From positions 124,001-188,000 of the forward strand of contig NZ_WNNK01000002.1 in NCBI RefSeq assembly GCF_009724245.1: a stretch of DNA of 64,000 nt, given 5' to 3'. Source of the stretch: Pseudomonas spelaei (lineage in GTDB: Bacteria; Pseudomonadota; Gammaproteobacteria; Pseudomonadales; Pseudomonadaceae). Shown here one piece after another: positions 35,640-44,617 of this stretch. The position numbers were made by a program, and so were the translations under genes. Every line of letters begins with the position of its first letter. Position 1 is the stretch's first letter. The notes below the pieces were generated by a model that was not told the DNA's origin, ran no database searches, and worked only from the letters and a program-made list of their open reading frames with translations.

Positions 35640-36944
35640 TTAGTTCAGGTGTTCAACGCGAATCCGCACCACCGGCCCGACCACACCCTGCAGGGCTTCC
35701 AGCGCAGTAATGGCATCGTTCATGTGCTGCTCCAGCACACGGTGGGTCAGCAGGATCATAGGCACCAGGCCGTCGTGTTCTTCGACTTCCTTCTGCATGA
35801 TCGATTCAATGTTGATGCCGCGTTCCGACAAGATGCTGGCGACCTGGGCCAACACGCCTGGATGGTCCTTGGCCTGGATTCGCAGGTAGTAGGAGCTTTC
35901 GCAGGCTTCGATCGGCAGGATCGGATGGGCCGACAGCGAGTCCGGTTGGAATGCCAGGTGCGGCACGCGGTTTTCCGGGTCGCTGGTCATGGCACGAACC
36001 ACGTCCACCAGGTCGGCGATCACCGAGGAGGCGGTCGGCTCCATGCCGGCACCGGCGCCGTAGAACAGGGTCGAACCGGCGGCATCGCCGTTGACCATCA
36101 CCGCGTTCATCACGCCATTCACATTGGCGATCAGGCGGTCGGCCGGGATCAGCGTCGGGTGTACGCGTAACTCGATACCGGCGGCGGTGCTGCGGGCCAC
36201 GCCCAGGTGCTTGATGCGGTACCCCAGCGCTTCGGCGTAGTTCACGTCCGCGGTGGTCAGCTTGGTGATGCCTTCGGTGTAGGCCTTGTCGAACTGCAGC
36301 GGGATACCAAAGGCGATGGACGCCAGGATAGTCAGCTTGTGAGCAGCGTCGATACCTTCAACGTCGAAGGTCGGATCGGCTTCGGCGTAACCTAGCGCCT
36401 GGGCTTCGGCCAGCACGTCTTCGAAGGTACGGCCCTTCTCGCGCATTTCGGTGAGGATGAAGTTACCGGTGCCGTTGATGATCCCGGCCACCCAGTTGAT
36501 GCGGTTGGCGGACAGGCCCTCACGAATCGCCTTGATCACCGGGATACCGCCGGCCACAGCCGCTTCGAAGGCGACGATCACCCCCTTCTCACGGGCCTTG
36601 GCGAAGATTTCGTTACCGTGTACGGCAATCAACGCCTTGTTGGCGGTGACCACGTGCTTGCCGTTTTCGATGGCCTTGAGCACCAGCTCGCGAGCCACGG
36701 TGTAGCCGCCCACCAACTCGATGACGATATCGATTTCAGGGTTGGTGGCAACGTCGAAGACATCGTTGGTAATCGCAATACCGGTCGTTTGGAACTGAGG
36801 CTTTGGCGTACGCGTGGCAATTTGAGCCACTTCAATCCCACGCCCTGCACGGCGGGAGATTTCCTCGGCGTTACGCTGAAGTACGTTGAAGGTGCCGCCA
36901 CCGACGGTCCCTAACCCACAGATGCCTACTTTGACCGGTTTCAC
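35640..36944 (-). CDS. hom: Homoserine dehydrogenase with ACT domain
   Basis: I start at the GTG at 36944, which follows GGGGAG by 7 nt; this gives 434 residues (MKPVKVGICGLGTVGGGTFN), the known length for Pseudomonas Hom. The upstream ATG at 36959 has no ribosome site. The enzyme reduces aspartate semialdehyde to homoserine with NAD(P)H. It has the Rossmann start, the catalytic region GTGNFILTEM and a C-terminal ACT domain at about residues 350-430 (YLRIQAKDHPGVLAQVASIL) for threonine feedback. It is co-directional with thrC downstream and dsbC upstream, 130 bp away. Confidence 0.96.
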   Translation of the reverse strand: MKPVKVGICGLGTVGGGTFNVLQRNAEEISRRAGRGIEVAQIATRTPKPQFQTTGIAITNDVFDVATNPEIDIVIELVGGYTVARELVLKAIENGKHVVTANKALIAVHGNEIFAKAREKGVIVAFEAAVAGGIPVIKAIREGLSANRINWVAGIINGTGNFILTEMREKGRTFEDVLAEAQALGYAEADPTFDVEGIDAAHKLTILASIAFGIPLQFDKAYTEGITKLTTADVNYAEALGYRIKHLGVARSTAAGIELRVHPTLIPADRLIANVNGVMNAVMVNGDAAGSTLFYGAGAGMEPTASSVIADLVDVVRAMTSDPENRVPHLAFQPDSLSAHPILPIEACESSYYLRIQAKDHPGVLAQVASILSERGINIESIMQKEVEEHDGLVPMILLTHRVLEQHMNDAITALEALQGVVGPVVRIRVEHLN

Positions 36945-37074
36945 TGAAGAACTCCCCATGAAACGGCCGACTCGAGGTCGGCCGTGGAAAACAGCCGCAC
37001 AACTGCGGCTCTCTATTAATGGCGCGTCGACCACTGTCGTCGCGCCATGATCGTCAAAGGCTCGACGATACTGT

Positions 37075-37806
37075 TTATTTGGCACCCAGCGCCAGTTTGG
37101 CAACTTGTGGTGCAGGCTGGTAGCCCGGGATGACCTGACCGTCGGCCAAGACGATAGCCGGCGTACCATTCACTCCGATCGACTGGCCAAGGGCGAACTG
37201 CTTGGAAACCGGGTTGGCACACTTGGCCGCCTTGATTTCCTTACCGTCGACCATCTTGTCCATGGCCGCTTTCTTGTCAGTCGAGCACCAGACCGCTTGC
37301 AACTGCTCGTCGCCAGGTGAACCCAGACCTTGGCGCGGGAATGCCACATAACGCACTTCAACGCCCATCTTGTTCAGCTCAGGCACTTCGGCGTGCAGCT
37401 TGTGGCAATACGGGCAGGTGGTGTCGGTGAACACGGTAATGTGGGTCTTGGTTTCGCCAATCGCCGGGTAAACCACGGTTTCGGCAACCGGGATACCATT
37501 GATCAGCTTGGACACGCCCAGGCGCTCGGCTTTCTCGGTCAGGTTGACCGGCTTGCCGTCCTTGAGTTGGAACAGGTAGCCCTGGACGATGTACTGGCCA
37601 TCGGCACTGGCGTACAGCACGCGGCTGCCCTTGAGTTTGACTTCGTACAGGCCGGCCATCGGGCTGGCGCTGATGCTTTCCACCGGGGTATCAAGCTTGA
37701 GGTTTTGCAGGCTCTGGCGAATAGCCTTCTCGGCGGCATCATCGGCAACGGCAAAGGTTGAGACCAACGCAATAGCTGCGGCGGCAAAAATCTGGGTCAA
37801 GCGCAT
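37075..37806 (-). CDS. dsbC: Periplasmic disulfide isomerase DsbC
   Basis: I start at the ATG at 37806 with AGGAG 7 nt upstream; the 243-residue protein has a clean signal peptide (MRLTQIFAAAAIALVSTFAV, cut near AVA-DD). The N-terminal dimerisation domain covers about residues 23-85. The thioredoxin-like domain carries the active site CPYC at 131-134 (FTDTTCPYCHKLH) and the cis-Pro loop NGTPAIV. DsbC reshuffles wrong disulfides in periplasmic proteins and is kept reduced by DsbD. A further Cys pair lies later in the catalytic domain (WCSTD and KCANP), as in other DsbC proteins. Confidence 0.95.
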   Translation of the reverse strand: MRLTQIFAAAAIALVSTFAVADDAAEKAIRQSLQNLKLDTPVESISASPMAGLYEVKLKGSRVLYASADGQYIVQGYLFQLKDGKPVNLTEKAERLGVSKLINGIPVAETVVYPAIGETKTHITVFTDTTCPYCHKLHAEVPELNKMGVEVRYVAFPRQGLGSPGDEQLQAVWCSTDKKAAMDKMVDGKEIKAAKCANPVSKQFALGQSIGVNGTPAIVLADGQVIPGYQPAPQVAKLALGAK

Positions 37807-37947
37807 GGGAACTCCTGAAGGCAGAGGCAGGGACGGAGGCAAGAACACCACACTGAAAACACGGGTTGGGGCCGTCCCCTTTGCGAACCGGCAAAGCCTA
37901 CCACAGTTGGGCGGGACGGCCGACTGTGGTGGGTAAATTGGCGCTTT

Positions 37948-38844
37948 TCAGCCGCGCGGATGGTGCTTGGCATGCAGGTCCTGCAAACGTGCCCGCGCCA
38001 CATGTGTGTAGATCTGGGTGGTGGACAGGTCACTGTGGCCCAACAGCATTTGCACCACCCGTAAATCCGCACCGTGGTTAAGCAGATGGGTGGCGAAGGC
38101 ATGCCGCAGCGTGTGGGGCGACAGCGACTTGCCGATCCCGGCGACCTTGGCCTGGTGCTTGATGCGGTGCCAGAACGTTTGTCGGGTCATTTGCTCACCC
38201 CGCAAGCTGGGGAACAGCACGTCGCTGGGACGCCCGCCCAGCAGTTCGCTGCGCGCATCGCGCATGTAGCGCTCGACCCAGACAATCGCTTCCTCCCCCA
38301 TCGGCACCAACCGTTCCTTGCTGCCCTTGCCCATCACCCGCAACACCCCCTGGCGCAGATTGACCTGCTCCAGGGTCAGGCTGATCAACTCCGTGACTCG
38401 CAGGCCGCAGGCATACAGGACTTCGAGCATGGCGCGATCACGCTGGCCGATGGCTTCACTCAAGTCGGGAGCCGCCAGCAAGGCTTCAACGTCGGCTTCT
38501 GACAGAGATTTGGGTAATGGCCTGCCCAGTTGCGGCATGTCGACTTGCAGGGTCGGATCGACGGCGATCAATTTCTCCCTCAGCAAGTAGCGATAGAAGC
38601 CACGCACGCCGGAAAGAAAACGCGCCGTGGAACGCGGCTTGTAGTTTTGCTCCAGACGCCAGGCCAGATGGTCGAGGATCAGCTCGCGGCCGGCGTTGAT
38701 CAGCTCCAGGTGCTTCTCCTGCAACCAGCCATTGAACAGCGCCAAATCACTGCGGTAGGCCTGGCGGGTGTTGTCCGACAGGCCCTTTTCCAGCCAGAGG
38801 GCGTCGAGGAAGCGGTCTATCAGGGGATGATCGATGGCAGGCAT
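37948..38844 (-). CDS. xerD: Site-specific tyrosine recombinase XerD
   Basis: I prefer the ATG at 38844 (298 residues, as in E. coli) to the GTG two codons earlier. The catalytic residues of a tyrosine recombinase are all present: Arg149 (YACGLRVTEL), Lys173 (GKGSKERL), His244 and Arg247 (SPHTLRHAFATHLL), His270 (LLGHSDLSTTQ) and Tyr279. XerD acts with XerC at dif to resolve chromosome dimers. It is 141 bp upstream of dsbC on the same strand, the gene order usual in Pseudomonas, so this is the chromosomal XerD and not a mobile integrase. Confidence 0.96.
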   Translation of the reverse strand: MPAIDHPLIDRFLDALWLEKGLSDNTRQAYRSDLALFNGWLQEKHLELINAGRELILDHLAWRLEQNYKPRSTARFLSGVRGFYRYLLREKLIAVDPTLQVDMPQLGRPLPKSLSEADVEALLAAPDLSEAIGQRDRAMLEVLYACGLRVTELISLTLEQVNLRQGVLRVMGKGSKERLVPMGEEAIVWVERYMRDARSELLGGRPSDVLFPSLRGEQMTRQTFWHRIKHQAKVAGIGKSLSPHTLRHAFATHLLNHGADLRVVQMLLGHSDLSTTQIYTHVARARLQDLHAKHHPRG

Positions 38845-38951
38845 GGGCACTCAGGTAGCGCTGGCATGGGGCTTTGCGCAAATTAATAGTGAACTGTGAA
38901 GAAGGTCACTAGTCTTTCATAGCCAGCTATTTCAAGGAACAGGGAGCTTCA

Positions 38952-40748
38952 ATGAACGAACAACAGATTCTGTTGGCTTTTGGCGGCATCGGCGTGGCCG
39001 CGCTGGGATGCCAGTGGTTGGCCTGGCGCCTGAAACTGCCAGCGATCCTGTTTCTGCTGGTGACCGGGATTCTGGTGGGGCCGGTGCTGGGCTGGCTCGA
39101 CCCGCAAGAGATGTTCGGGCCGTTGCTGATGCCCCTGGTGTCCCTCGCGGTGGCGCTGATTCTGTTTGAGGGCAGCCTGACCCTGCACCTCTCGGAATGG
39201 CGGGAAATCGGCAGCGTGGTGCACCGACTGGTAACGATCGGCGCTCTGTCGACCTGGGCCGTAATCACCCTCGCCACCCACTGGCTGCTGGGTTTCGACT
39301 GGATGCTGGCCTTGCTGTTCGGCACCCTGACGCTGGTGACCGGGCCGACGGTGATCGTGCCCATGCTGCGCGTCGTACGCCCCAAAGCCTCCATCGCCAA
39401 CATCCTGCGCTGGGAAGGCATTGTTATCGACCCGATTGGCGCACTGCTGGCGGTGGTGGTCTACAGCTTCATCATCGCCCGCGCCTCAGGCGACGGCTTG
39501 AACCACAGCCTGCTGACGTTTGGCGGGGTGATTCTGTGCGGCAGCCTGTTCGGTATTGCCGGCGGCTGGGTACTGGGGCAGATCATGCGCCGGCAATGGC
39601 TGCCGGAGTACTTGCACAACCTGGCGACCCTGGCGGGCGTATTGGGGGTCTTTATCGCCTCGAATCAGGTGATGCACGAATCCGGCCTGCTGGCGGTGAC
39701 GCTGATGGGCATGTGGATGGCCAATATGAAGGGCGTCGATGTGCGACACATCTTGCACTTCAAGGAGAACCTCAGCGTCTTGCTGATCTCCGGGCTGTTC
39801 ATCCTGCTGGCGGCGCGCCTGGACCTGAACGCATTGATCGCCCTGGGGCCGTTCGTGCTGATCCTGTTGTTGATCATTCAGTTTATTGCACGGCCATTGA
39901 ATGTCGCCCTGTCGACCTTTGGCTCGAACCTGAATTGGCGCGAACGGGCGCTGCTGGCGTGGATTGCACCACGAGGGATTGTGGCGGCGGCGGTGTCAGC
40001 GATTTTTGCGATTCGTCTGGATGAAGCGGGTCATGAAGGTGCACTGCTGCTGGTGCCCCTGACCTTCGCGGTGATTATCGGTACGGTGGTGCTGCAAAGT
40101 GCCACGGCACGTCCACTGGCCCGCCTGTTGAACGTGGCGGAGCCTGCGCCCAGCGGTTTTCTGATAGTCGGTGCCAACGGGCCGGCACGCATACTGGGTA
40201 AAGCCTTGCAGCAGTTGGGCTGCCGAGTGCTGTTGACCGATTCAAGCTGGGAGAATATCCGCGCCAGCCGGATGGAAGGTTTGCCGACCTATTTTGGTAA
40301 CCCGGCGTCGCAACATGCCGAGTCACATCTGGATCTGGTGGGCTTGGGGCACTTGTTGGCGCTGTCGCCATCAGGCGAATTGAACACCTTGGCCGCCATG
40401 CGTTTTCGCCATGAATTTGGCCAGCGGTTGTTTGCCCTGGCCAGCAGTCAGGAAAGCCGGCGAACCGACAAGCACCGGGCCAGCCATGAGCATCGTGGGC
40501 ATCTGCTGGGGAGCCAGCCGCTGAGCTACACCAAGCTGGCCAGCCTGTTGGGGCAAGGGGCCGAGCTCTACAGCACTAACCTGACGGACGGTTTTGGCTG
40601 GGACGACTATCAAGCGCTGCACGGCGAGCGCGCGATCTTGCTGTTTGCCCGGGACACCAGCGGCTGGGTGCATGTGGTGACGCCCGAAAGCGGCTTGAAG
40701 CCGGTGGCAGGCTGGACGTTGCTGGCCGTGATTCAGCCGGAACAATAG
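38952..40748 (+). CDS. Cation/proton antiporter, CPA1 (NhaP-like) with cytoplasmic NAD-like domain
   Basis: The 598-residue membrane protein has about 12 hydrophobic helices up to residue 390, typical of monovalent cation/proton antiporters. Signature segments are LLVTGILVGPVLGWL, LILFEGSLTLHLSEWREIGS and the charged ion-site helix RWEGIVIDPIGALLAVVVYS with its conserved Asp. The C-terminal 200 residues look like a TrkA-N-type nucleotide-binding domain (GFLIVGANGPARILGKALQQ). It probably exchanges Na+ or K+ for H+ across the inner membrane. GGGAGC lies just before the ATG. It is transcribed alone, divergent from xerD, and ends at a bidirectional terminator. Confidence 0.9.
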   Translation: MNEQQILLAFGGIGVAALGCQWLAWRLKLPAILFLLVTGILVGPVLGWLDPQEMFGPLLMPLVSLAVALILFEGSLTLHLSEWREIGSVVHRLVTIGALSTWAVITLATHWLLGFDWMLALLFGTLTLVTGPTVIVPMLRVVRPKASIANILRWEGIVIDPIGALLAVVVYSFIIARASGDGLNHSLLTFGGVILCGSLFGIAGGWVLGQIMRRQWLPEYLHNLATLAGVLGVFIASNQVMHESGLLAVTLMGMWMANMKGVDVRHILHFKENLSVLLISGLFILLAARLDLNALIALGPFVLILLLIIQFIARPLNVALSTFGSNLNWRERALLAWIAPRGIVAAAVSAIFAIRLDEAGHEGALLLVPLTFAVIIGTVVLQSATARPLARLLNVAEPAPSGFLIVGANGPARILGKALQQLGCRVLLTDSSWENIRASRMEGLPTYFGNPASQHAESHLDLVGLGHLLALSPSGELNTLAAMRFRHEFGQRLFALASSQESRRTDKHRASHEHRGHLLGSQPLSYTKLASLLGQGAELYSTNLTDGFGWDDYQALHGERAILLFARDTSGWVHVVTPESGLKPVAGWTLLAVIQPEQ

Positions 40749-40764
40749 ACAAATCCCAGGCAAC

Positions 40765-40792
40765 AAAAAAGCAGCCCGTAGGCTGCTTTTTT
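40765..40792. terminator. Bidirectional terminator between the antiporter gene and rplS
   Basis: AAAAAAGCAGCC and GGCTGCTTTTTT form a perfect 12-bp inverted repeat with a 4-nt loop, with T runs on both strands. It ends both convergent transcripts. Confidence 0.92.
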
Positions 40793-40811
40793 CTGCATCG
40801 GGAAGCTGGAC

Positions 40812-41162
40812 TTAAGCCAGTTTTTCCTTGATGCGAGCTGCTTTACCGGACAGGTCACGCAGGTAGTACAGCTTGGCTTTACGTACGTCACCGCGACGCT
40901 TAACGGCCATGCTGTCGATTTGCGGGCTGTAGGTCTGGAAAGTACGCTCTACGCCAACACCGTTGGAGATTTTACGAACAGTGAAAGCACTGTTCACACC
41001 ACGGTTACGCTTGGCAATTACCACGCCTTCGAACGCTTGCAGACGCGAACGGTCGCCTTCCTTCACTTTCACCTGAACGACAATGGTGTCGCCCGGGGCA
41101 AAGGTAGGGATCTCTTTGGTCATCTGCTCTGCTTCGAGTGCAAGGATGATTTTGTTAGTCAT
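40812..41162 (-). CDS. rplS: Large ribosomal subunit protein bL19
   Basis: The 116-residue protein is bL19 ([20 protein letters not shown], then [20 protein letters not shown]), which sits at the subunit interface of the 50S. AGGAG precedes the ATG. It is the last gene of rpsP-rimM-trmD-rplS, 45 bp after trmD, with the strong terminator directly downstream. Length is normal. Confidence 0.98.
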
Positions 41163-41207
41163 GCTGTGCTCCTAAGGTAAGTCGTCGGACCTACCATCGA
41201 TACGTTG

Positions 41208-41960
41208 TTAACTATCGTCCCGCGCGAGGATGTATTCCTCGAGCAGCTTCTTCTCTTCTCCAGAAAGCGAGCGGCTTTCCAGAAGATCGGCGCGTCGTTC
41301 ATAGGTCCGCCCGAGGGACTGCTGTAAACGCCAACGCCGGATGTGTGCGTGATTGCCACTTAGCAATACGTCGGGAACACGCTGATCCGCATACACCTCC
41401 GGTCGGGTGTAGTGCGGGCAATCCAGCAAACCATCCGTGAAGGAGTCTTCCTCCGCGGAGTCCGCATGCCCTAAAGCTCCGGGCAGCAGTCGTGTAACCG
41501 CATCTATCAGGACCATCGCCGGCAGCTCGCCGCCAGACAGAACATAGTCCCCAATCGACCACTCTTCATCGACATGAGCTTCAATAAACCGCTCGTCAAT
41601 GCCTTCATAGCGACCGGCAATCAGGATTAAGCTTGCCTGATTCGCCAACTCGCGCACCGCCGACTGATTCAGCTGACGGCCTTGAGGGGACAGGTAAATT
41701 ACCTTCGCCTTCTCCCCGGCTGCTGCCTTGGCCTGAACCAGAGCGTCTTCCAGGGGCTTGATCTTCATCACCATGCCCGGGCCACCGCCAAATGGGCGAT
41801 CGTCCACAGTGTGATGTCGATCCGTCGTGTAGTCTCGCGGATTCCAACAGGTGAGCTGCAAGAGCCCCTGTTTCACCGCACGACTGGTGATGCCGTACTC
41901 GCTGATGGCGGAAAACATCTCGGGAAACAAACTGATCACTTCTACGCGCAGATTAGCCAC
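41208..41960 (-). CDS. trmD: tRNA (guanine-37-N1) methyltransferase
   Basis: I start at the GTG at 41960, two bases after the rimM stop, giving 250 residues ([20 protein letters not shown]), the normal TrmD length; a longer frame into rimM is not needed. The knotted SAM-binding site appears as [20 protein letters not shown] then [20 protein letters not shown]. TrmD methylates G37 in tRNAs to prevent +1 frameshifting. No clear Shine-Dalgarno is seen, so translation probably depends on coupling to rimM. Confidence 0.96.
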   Translation of the reverse strand: MANLRVEVISLFPEMFSAISEYGITSRAVKQGLLQLTCWNPRDYTTDRHHTVDDRPFGGGPGMVMKIKPLEDALVQAKAAAGEKAKVIYLSPQGRQLNQSAVRELANQASLILIAGRYEGIDERFIEAHVDEEWSIGDYVLSGGELPAMVLIDAVTRLLPGALGHADSAEEDSFTDGLLDCPHYTRPEVYADQRVPDVLLSGNHAHIRRWRLQQSLGRTYERRADLLESRSLSGEEKKLLEEYILARDDS

Positions 41961-41962
41961 GT

Positions 41963-42499
41963 TTAGAAGTCCGCGTCCCATTCCACCTTCATCTCGCCCG
42001 CTGCCAGGTCGACGGCCAACACACATTGCTCGGTATACGGCAACAAGCGTTCGCGATCATCCAGGCTGCCAGCGCAAGGCTTGACCACCATTACATCATT
42101 GGCGCCGGTTTCCAGAAGATGATCGATTTTCCCGAACAATTGTCCAAGTTGATCAATGACCTTCAGACCTTCGAGCTGGTACCAGTAGTACTCGCCGTCG
42201 GTCAATTCAGGGAACAGGTTGCGTGGCACGCAGATCTCATAACCGGCCAGAAGACGAGCTTCTTCACGATCATCAAGACCCTTGAGCTTTGCGACCAGGA
42301 ACTTGTCGCTCCCGCGTCCACTGACCAGCTCAACCTGTTTAACGCTGCCTTCACGCTTGAGCGTCCAGGTTTTGTATTGCAACAGGTTTTCAGTCGGATC
42401 AGTAAAGGAATACACCTTCACTTCGCCGCGAACGCCGTGAACAGAGTAGATCTTGCCGATAACGATCAAATCATCAGCAATGGCAGGCGTCGCGTTCAT
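41963..42499 (-). CDS. rimM: 16S rRNA maturation factor RimM
   Basis: The 178-residue protein begins with the RimM beta-barrel ([20 protein letters not shown]) and has the PRC-barrel domain in the second half ([20 protein letters not shown]). It assists maturation of the 30S head around uS19. It lies 5 bp after rpsP and 2 bp before trmD on the same transcript. No anomaly is seen. Confidence 0.97.
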   Translation of the reverse strand: MNATPAIADDLIVIGKIYSVHGVRGEVKVYSFTDPTENLLQYKTWTLKREGSVKQVELVSGRGSDKFLVAKLKGLDDREEARLLAGYEICVPRNLFPELTDGEYYWYQLEGLKVIDQLGQLFGKIDHLLETGANDVMVVKPCAGSLDDRERLLPYTEQCVLAVDLAAGEMKVEWDADF

Positions 42500-42504
42500 A
42501 TTGC

Positions 42505-42756
42505 TCAGGCCGCAGCCTTAGCAGCGTCCTTCAGCAACTGAGCAACACGCTCAGAAGGTTGTGCACCAACGCTCAGCCAGTAGGCTACGCGCTCTTGGTT
42601 CACGGACAGACGAACTTCTTGACCACGAGCAACAGGGTTGAAGAAACCAACCTGTTCCTTGTGCGAACCGTCGCGCGGGTTGCGGCTGTCGGTTACGGTC
42701 AAGTGGTAAAACGGGCGCTTTTTGGAGCCGCCAAGGGCAAGACGGATTGTTAGCAT
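42505..42756 (-). CDS. rpsP: Small ribosomal subunit protein bS16
   Basis: The 83-residue protein is bS16 ([20 protein letters not shown]), which binds 16S rRNA early in 30S assembly. It is the first gene of the rpsP-rimM-trmD-rplS operon. A good promoter (TTGCAA, 16 bp, TAGAAT) lies 73-100 bp upstream, and AGGAAC precedes the ATG by a few bases. Confidence 0.98.
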   Translation of the reverse strand: MLTIRLALGGSKKRPFYHLTVTDSRNPRDGSHKEQVGFFNPVARGQEVRLSVNQERVAYWLSVGAQPSERVAQLLKDAAKAAA

Positions 42757-42828
42757 GTGAACATCGTTCCTGTAGTCGGTGCTGCAAATCTAAATGCACA
42801 GCGGGCATGGGTGCCCGAAAGGCCGCAT

Positions 42829-42856
42829 ATTCTAAGGAATATCCGGACTTTTGCAA
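42829..42856 (-). promoter_or_regulatory. Sigma-70 promoter of the rpsP operon
   Basis: On the minus strand TTGCAA (42856-42851) and TAGAAT (42834-42829) are 16 bp apart. Transcription would start near 42822, leaving a leader of about 65 nt before rpsP. Confidence 0.6.
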
Positions 42857-42942
42857 ATGTCTTTTTCCGGCACCTACCTGTGTGCCATTCAGATCTGCTA
42901 TAGAGCCGTCGGTTAAAACGGCCAGTCAGCTCCCGCCAAGTG

Positions 42943-42999
42943 CGGGTTTGCTGGAGATCCCACATCCTTGTGGGTCGGAGCAGAAGCGAACTTCCGCTC
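42943..42999 (-). other. Pair of stable hairpins downstream of ffh
   Basis: On the minus strand, a few bases after the ffh stop, AGCGGAAG-TTCG-CTTCTGCT forms an 8-bp stem with a UUCG tetraloop. It is followed by CCCACA-AGGA-TGTGGG. Neither is followed by a T run. They may protect the ffh 3' end or be a Rho-assisted stop before the rpsP promoter. The rest of the 250-bp gap holds a short CCCGC/GCGGG dyad and the rpsP promoter. Confidence 0.5.
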
Positions 43000-43006
43000 G
43001 AATACT

Positions 43007-44383
43007 TTACATCTTGGGCATGCCGCCGCCGGGCAACATACCGCCCATGCCGCGCATCATTTTGGCCATTCCGCCTTTTGCGGAGAACTTCTTCATCATT
43101 TTCTGCATCTGCTTGTGCTGCTTGATCAAGCGACCGATGTCCTGCACCTGAGTGCCGGAACCCATGGCGATCCGGCGTTTGCGCGAACCGCTGATCATCT
43201 CAGGGTCGCGGCGCTCGGCCGGGGTCATGGAGTTGATGATCGCTTCCATCTGCTTGAATTGCTTCTCTGCCGCGCCCTGGGCGTTGCCCATTTGCGCCAG
43301 GTTCACACCGCCCATGTTCGGCAGCTTGTCCATGAGGCCGCCGAGGCCGCCCATGTTCTTCATCTGTTGCAGCTGGTCACGGAAGTCTTCGAGGTCGAAG
43401 CCCTTGCCCTTCTTCAGCTTTTTAGCAAGCTTATCGGCTTTGTCCTTGTCGAGCGTCGCTTCGGCCTGTTCGATCAGGCTGAGCACGTCGCCCATGCCAA
43501 GGATCCGCGAGGCGATCCGCTCAGGGTGGAACGGTTCGAGCGCTTCGCTCTTCTCGCCCATACCAATGAACTTGATCGGCTTGCCGGTGATGGCGCGCAC
43601 TGACAGCGCGGCACCACCACGGGCGTCGCCGTCGACCTTGGTCAGGATCACACCGGTCAGCGGCAGCGCATCACCAAAGGCCTTGGCGGTGTTGGCCGCA
43701 TCCTGGCCGGTCATGGCGTCGACCACGAACAGCGTCTCGACCGGGTTGATCGCGGCATGCAGCGCCTTGATCTCGCCCATCATCTCTTCGTCGATGTGCA
43801 GACGACCGGCGGTATCGACGATGACCACGTCGATGAATTTCAGTTTGGCTTCTTTAATAGCCGCCTGGGCGATGTCGACCGGTTTCTGACTCAGGTCGGA
43901 CGGGAAGAAGGTCACGCCCACTTCGCCCGCCAGCATTTCCAGCTGTTTGATAGCCGCCGGGCGGTAAACGTCGGCAGAAACCACCATCACGGACTTTTTC
44001 TTGCGCTCTTTAAGGAAGCGCGCCAGCTTGCCGGCGGTGGTGGTTTTACCCGCACCTTGCAAACCGGCCATCAGCACAACGGCCGGAGGCACGGCACTGA
44101 GGTTCAAATCTTCGTTGGCCGCGCCCATCAGGCTTTCGAGTTCGGCCTGGACGATCTTCACAAAGGCCTGGCCCGGAGTCAGGCTGCGGGACACTTCGGT
44201 GCCGACCGCACGTTCCTTGACCGAGTTGACGAAGTCCTTGACCACAGGCAAGGCAACGTCGGCTTCCAGCAACGCCATGCGCACTTCACGCAGGGTGTCT
44301 TTAATATTGTCCTCGGTCAGCTTGGCCTTGCCGGTGACATGGCGCAGCGTCTGCGAGAGACGGTCAGTCAGGTTTTCAAACAT
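43007..44383 (-). CDS. ffh: Signal recognition particle protein Ffh
   Basis: The 458-residue protein is the SRP GTPase that, with 4.5S RNA, targets nascent membrane proteins to FtsY. The N domain is at about residues 1-90. The G domain has the P loop GLQGAGKTTTAGKLA, the DTAGRLH motif and TKVDGDARGGAALS. A Met-rich M domain from about 300 to the end binds signal sequences (MRGMGGMLPGGGMPKM tail). It faces away from the CcsA-like gene and precedes rpsP on the same strand, the conserved Pseudomonas order. Confidence 0.97.
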   Translation of the reverse strand: MFENLTDRLSQTLRHVTGKAKLTEDNIKDTLREVRMALLEADVALPVVKDFVNSVKERAVGTEVSRSLTPGQAFVKIVQAELESLMGAANEDLNLSAVPPAVVLMAGLQGAGKTTTAGKLARFLKERKKKSVMVVSADVYRPAAIKQLEMLAGEVGVTFFPSDLSQKPVDIAQAAIKEAKLKFIDVVIVDTAGRLHIDEEMMGEIKALHAAINPVETLFVVDAMTGQDAANTAKAFGDALPLTGVILTKVDGDARGGAALSVRAITGKPIKFIGMGEKSEALEPFHPERIASRILGMGDVLSLIEQAEATLDKDKADKLAKKLKKGKGFDLEDFRDQLQQMKNMGGLGGLMDKLPNMGGVNLAQMGNAQGAAEKQFKQMEAIINSMTPAERRDPEMISGSRKRRIAMGSGTQVQDIGRLIKQHKQMQKMMKKFSAKGGMAKMMRGMGGMLPGGGMPKM

Positions 44384-44507
44384 GCGCGATCCTTTCAGGC
44401 CCTATTCATCGAAGTGCATTGGTAGACCGAGGTAATGGCGGCCCAGGCTGTGGTAAATCGCTATTAAAAACAGCGCTCGGCGAGCCTGCGGCGTGGGCAG
44501 GTCGCGG

Positions 44508-44513
44508 ATTATA
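44508..44513 (-). promoter_or_regulatory. Possible -10 element for ffh
   Basis: A perfect TATAAT on the minus strand lies 125 bp upstream of the ffh start. The -35 region 17 bp further up (GTGTGC) is poor, so the call is tentative. Confidence 0.35.
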
Positions 44514-44617
44514 GCGAAGACTGTCGACATGCACACCCGCTGTCTGGCCCAGTGGTCTTTCGTGGAACGCAGGTGTATGCCAAACTCATCGGCTTTCGGG
44601 CTTGCTTAACAGGATTT

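Noticed and set aside
37948..38844. Tyrosine recombinase as sign of an integrated element
   Set aside because: Length, residues and neighbourhood (dsbC, hom) identify chromosomal XerD; no att repeats or phage genes are seen.
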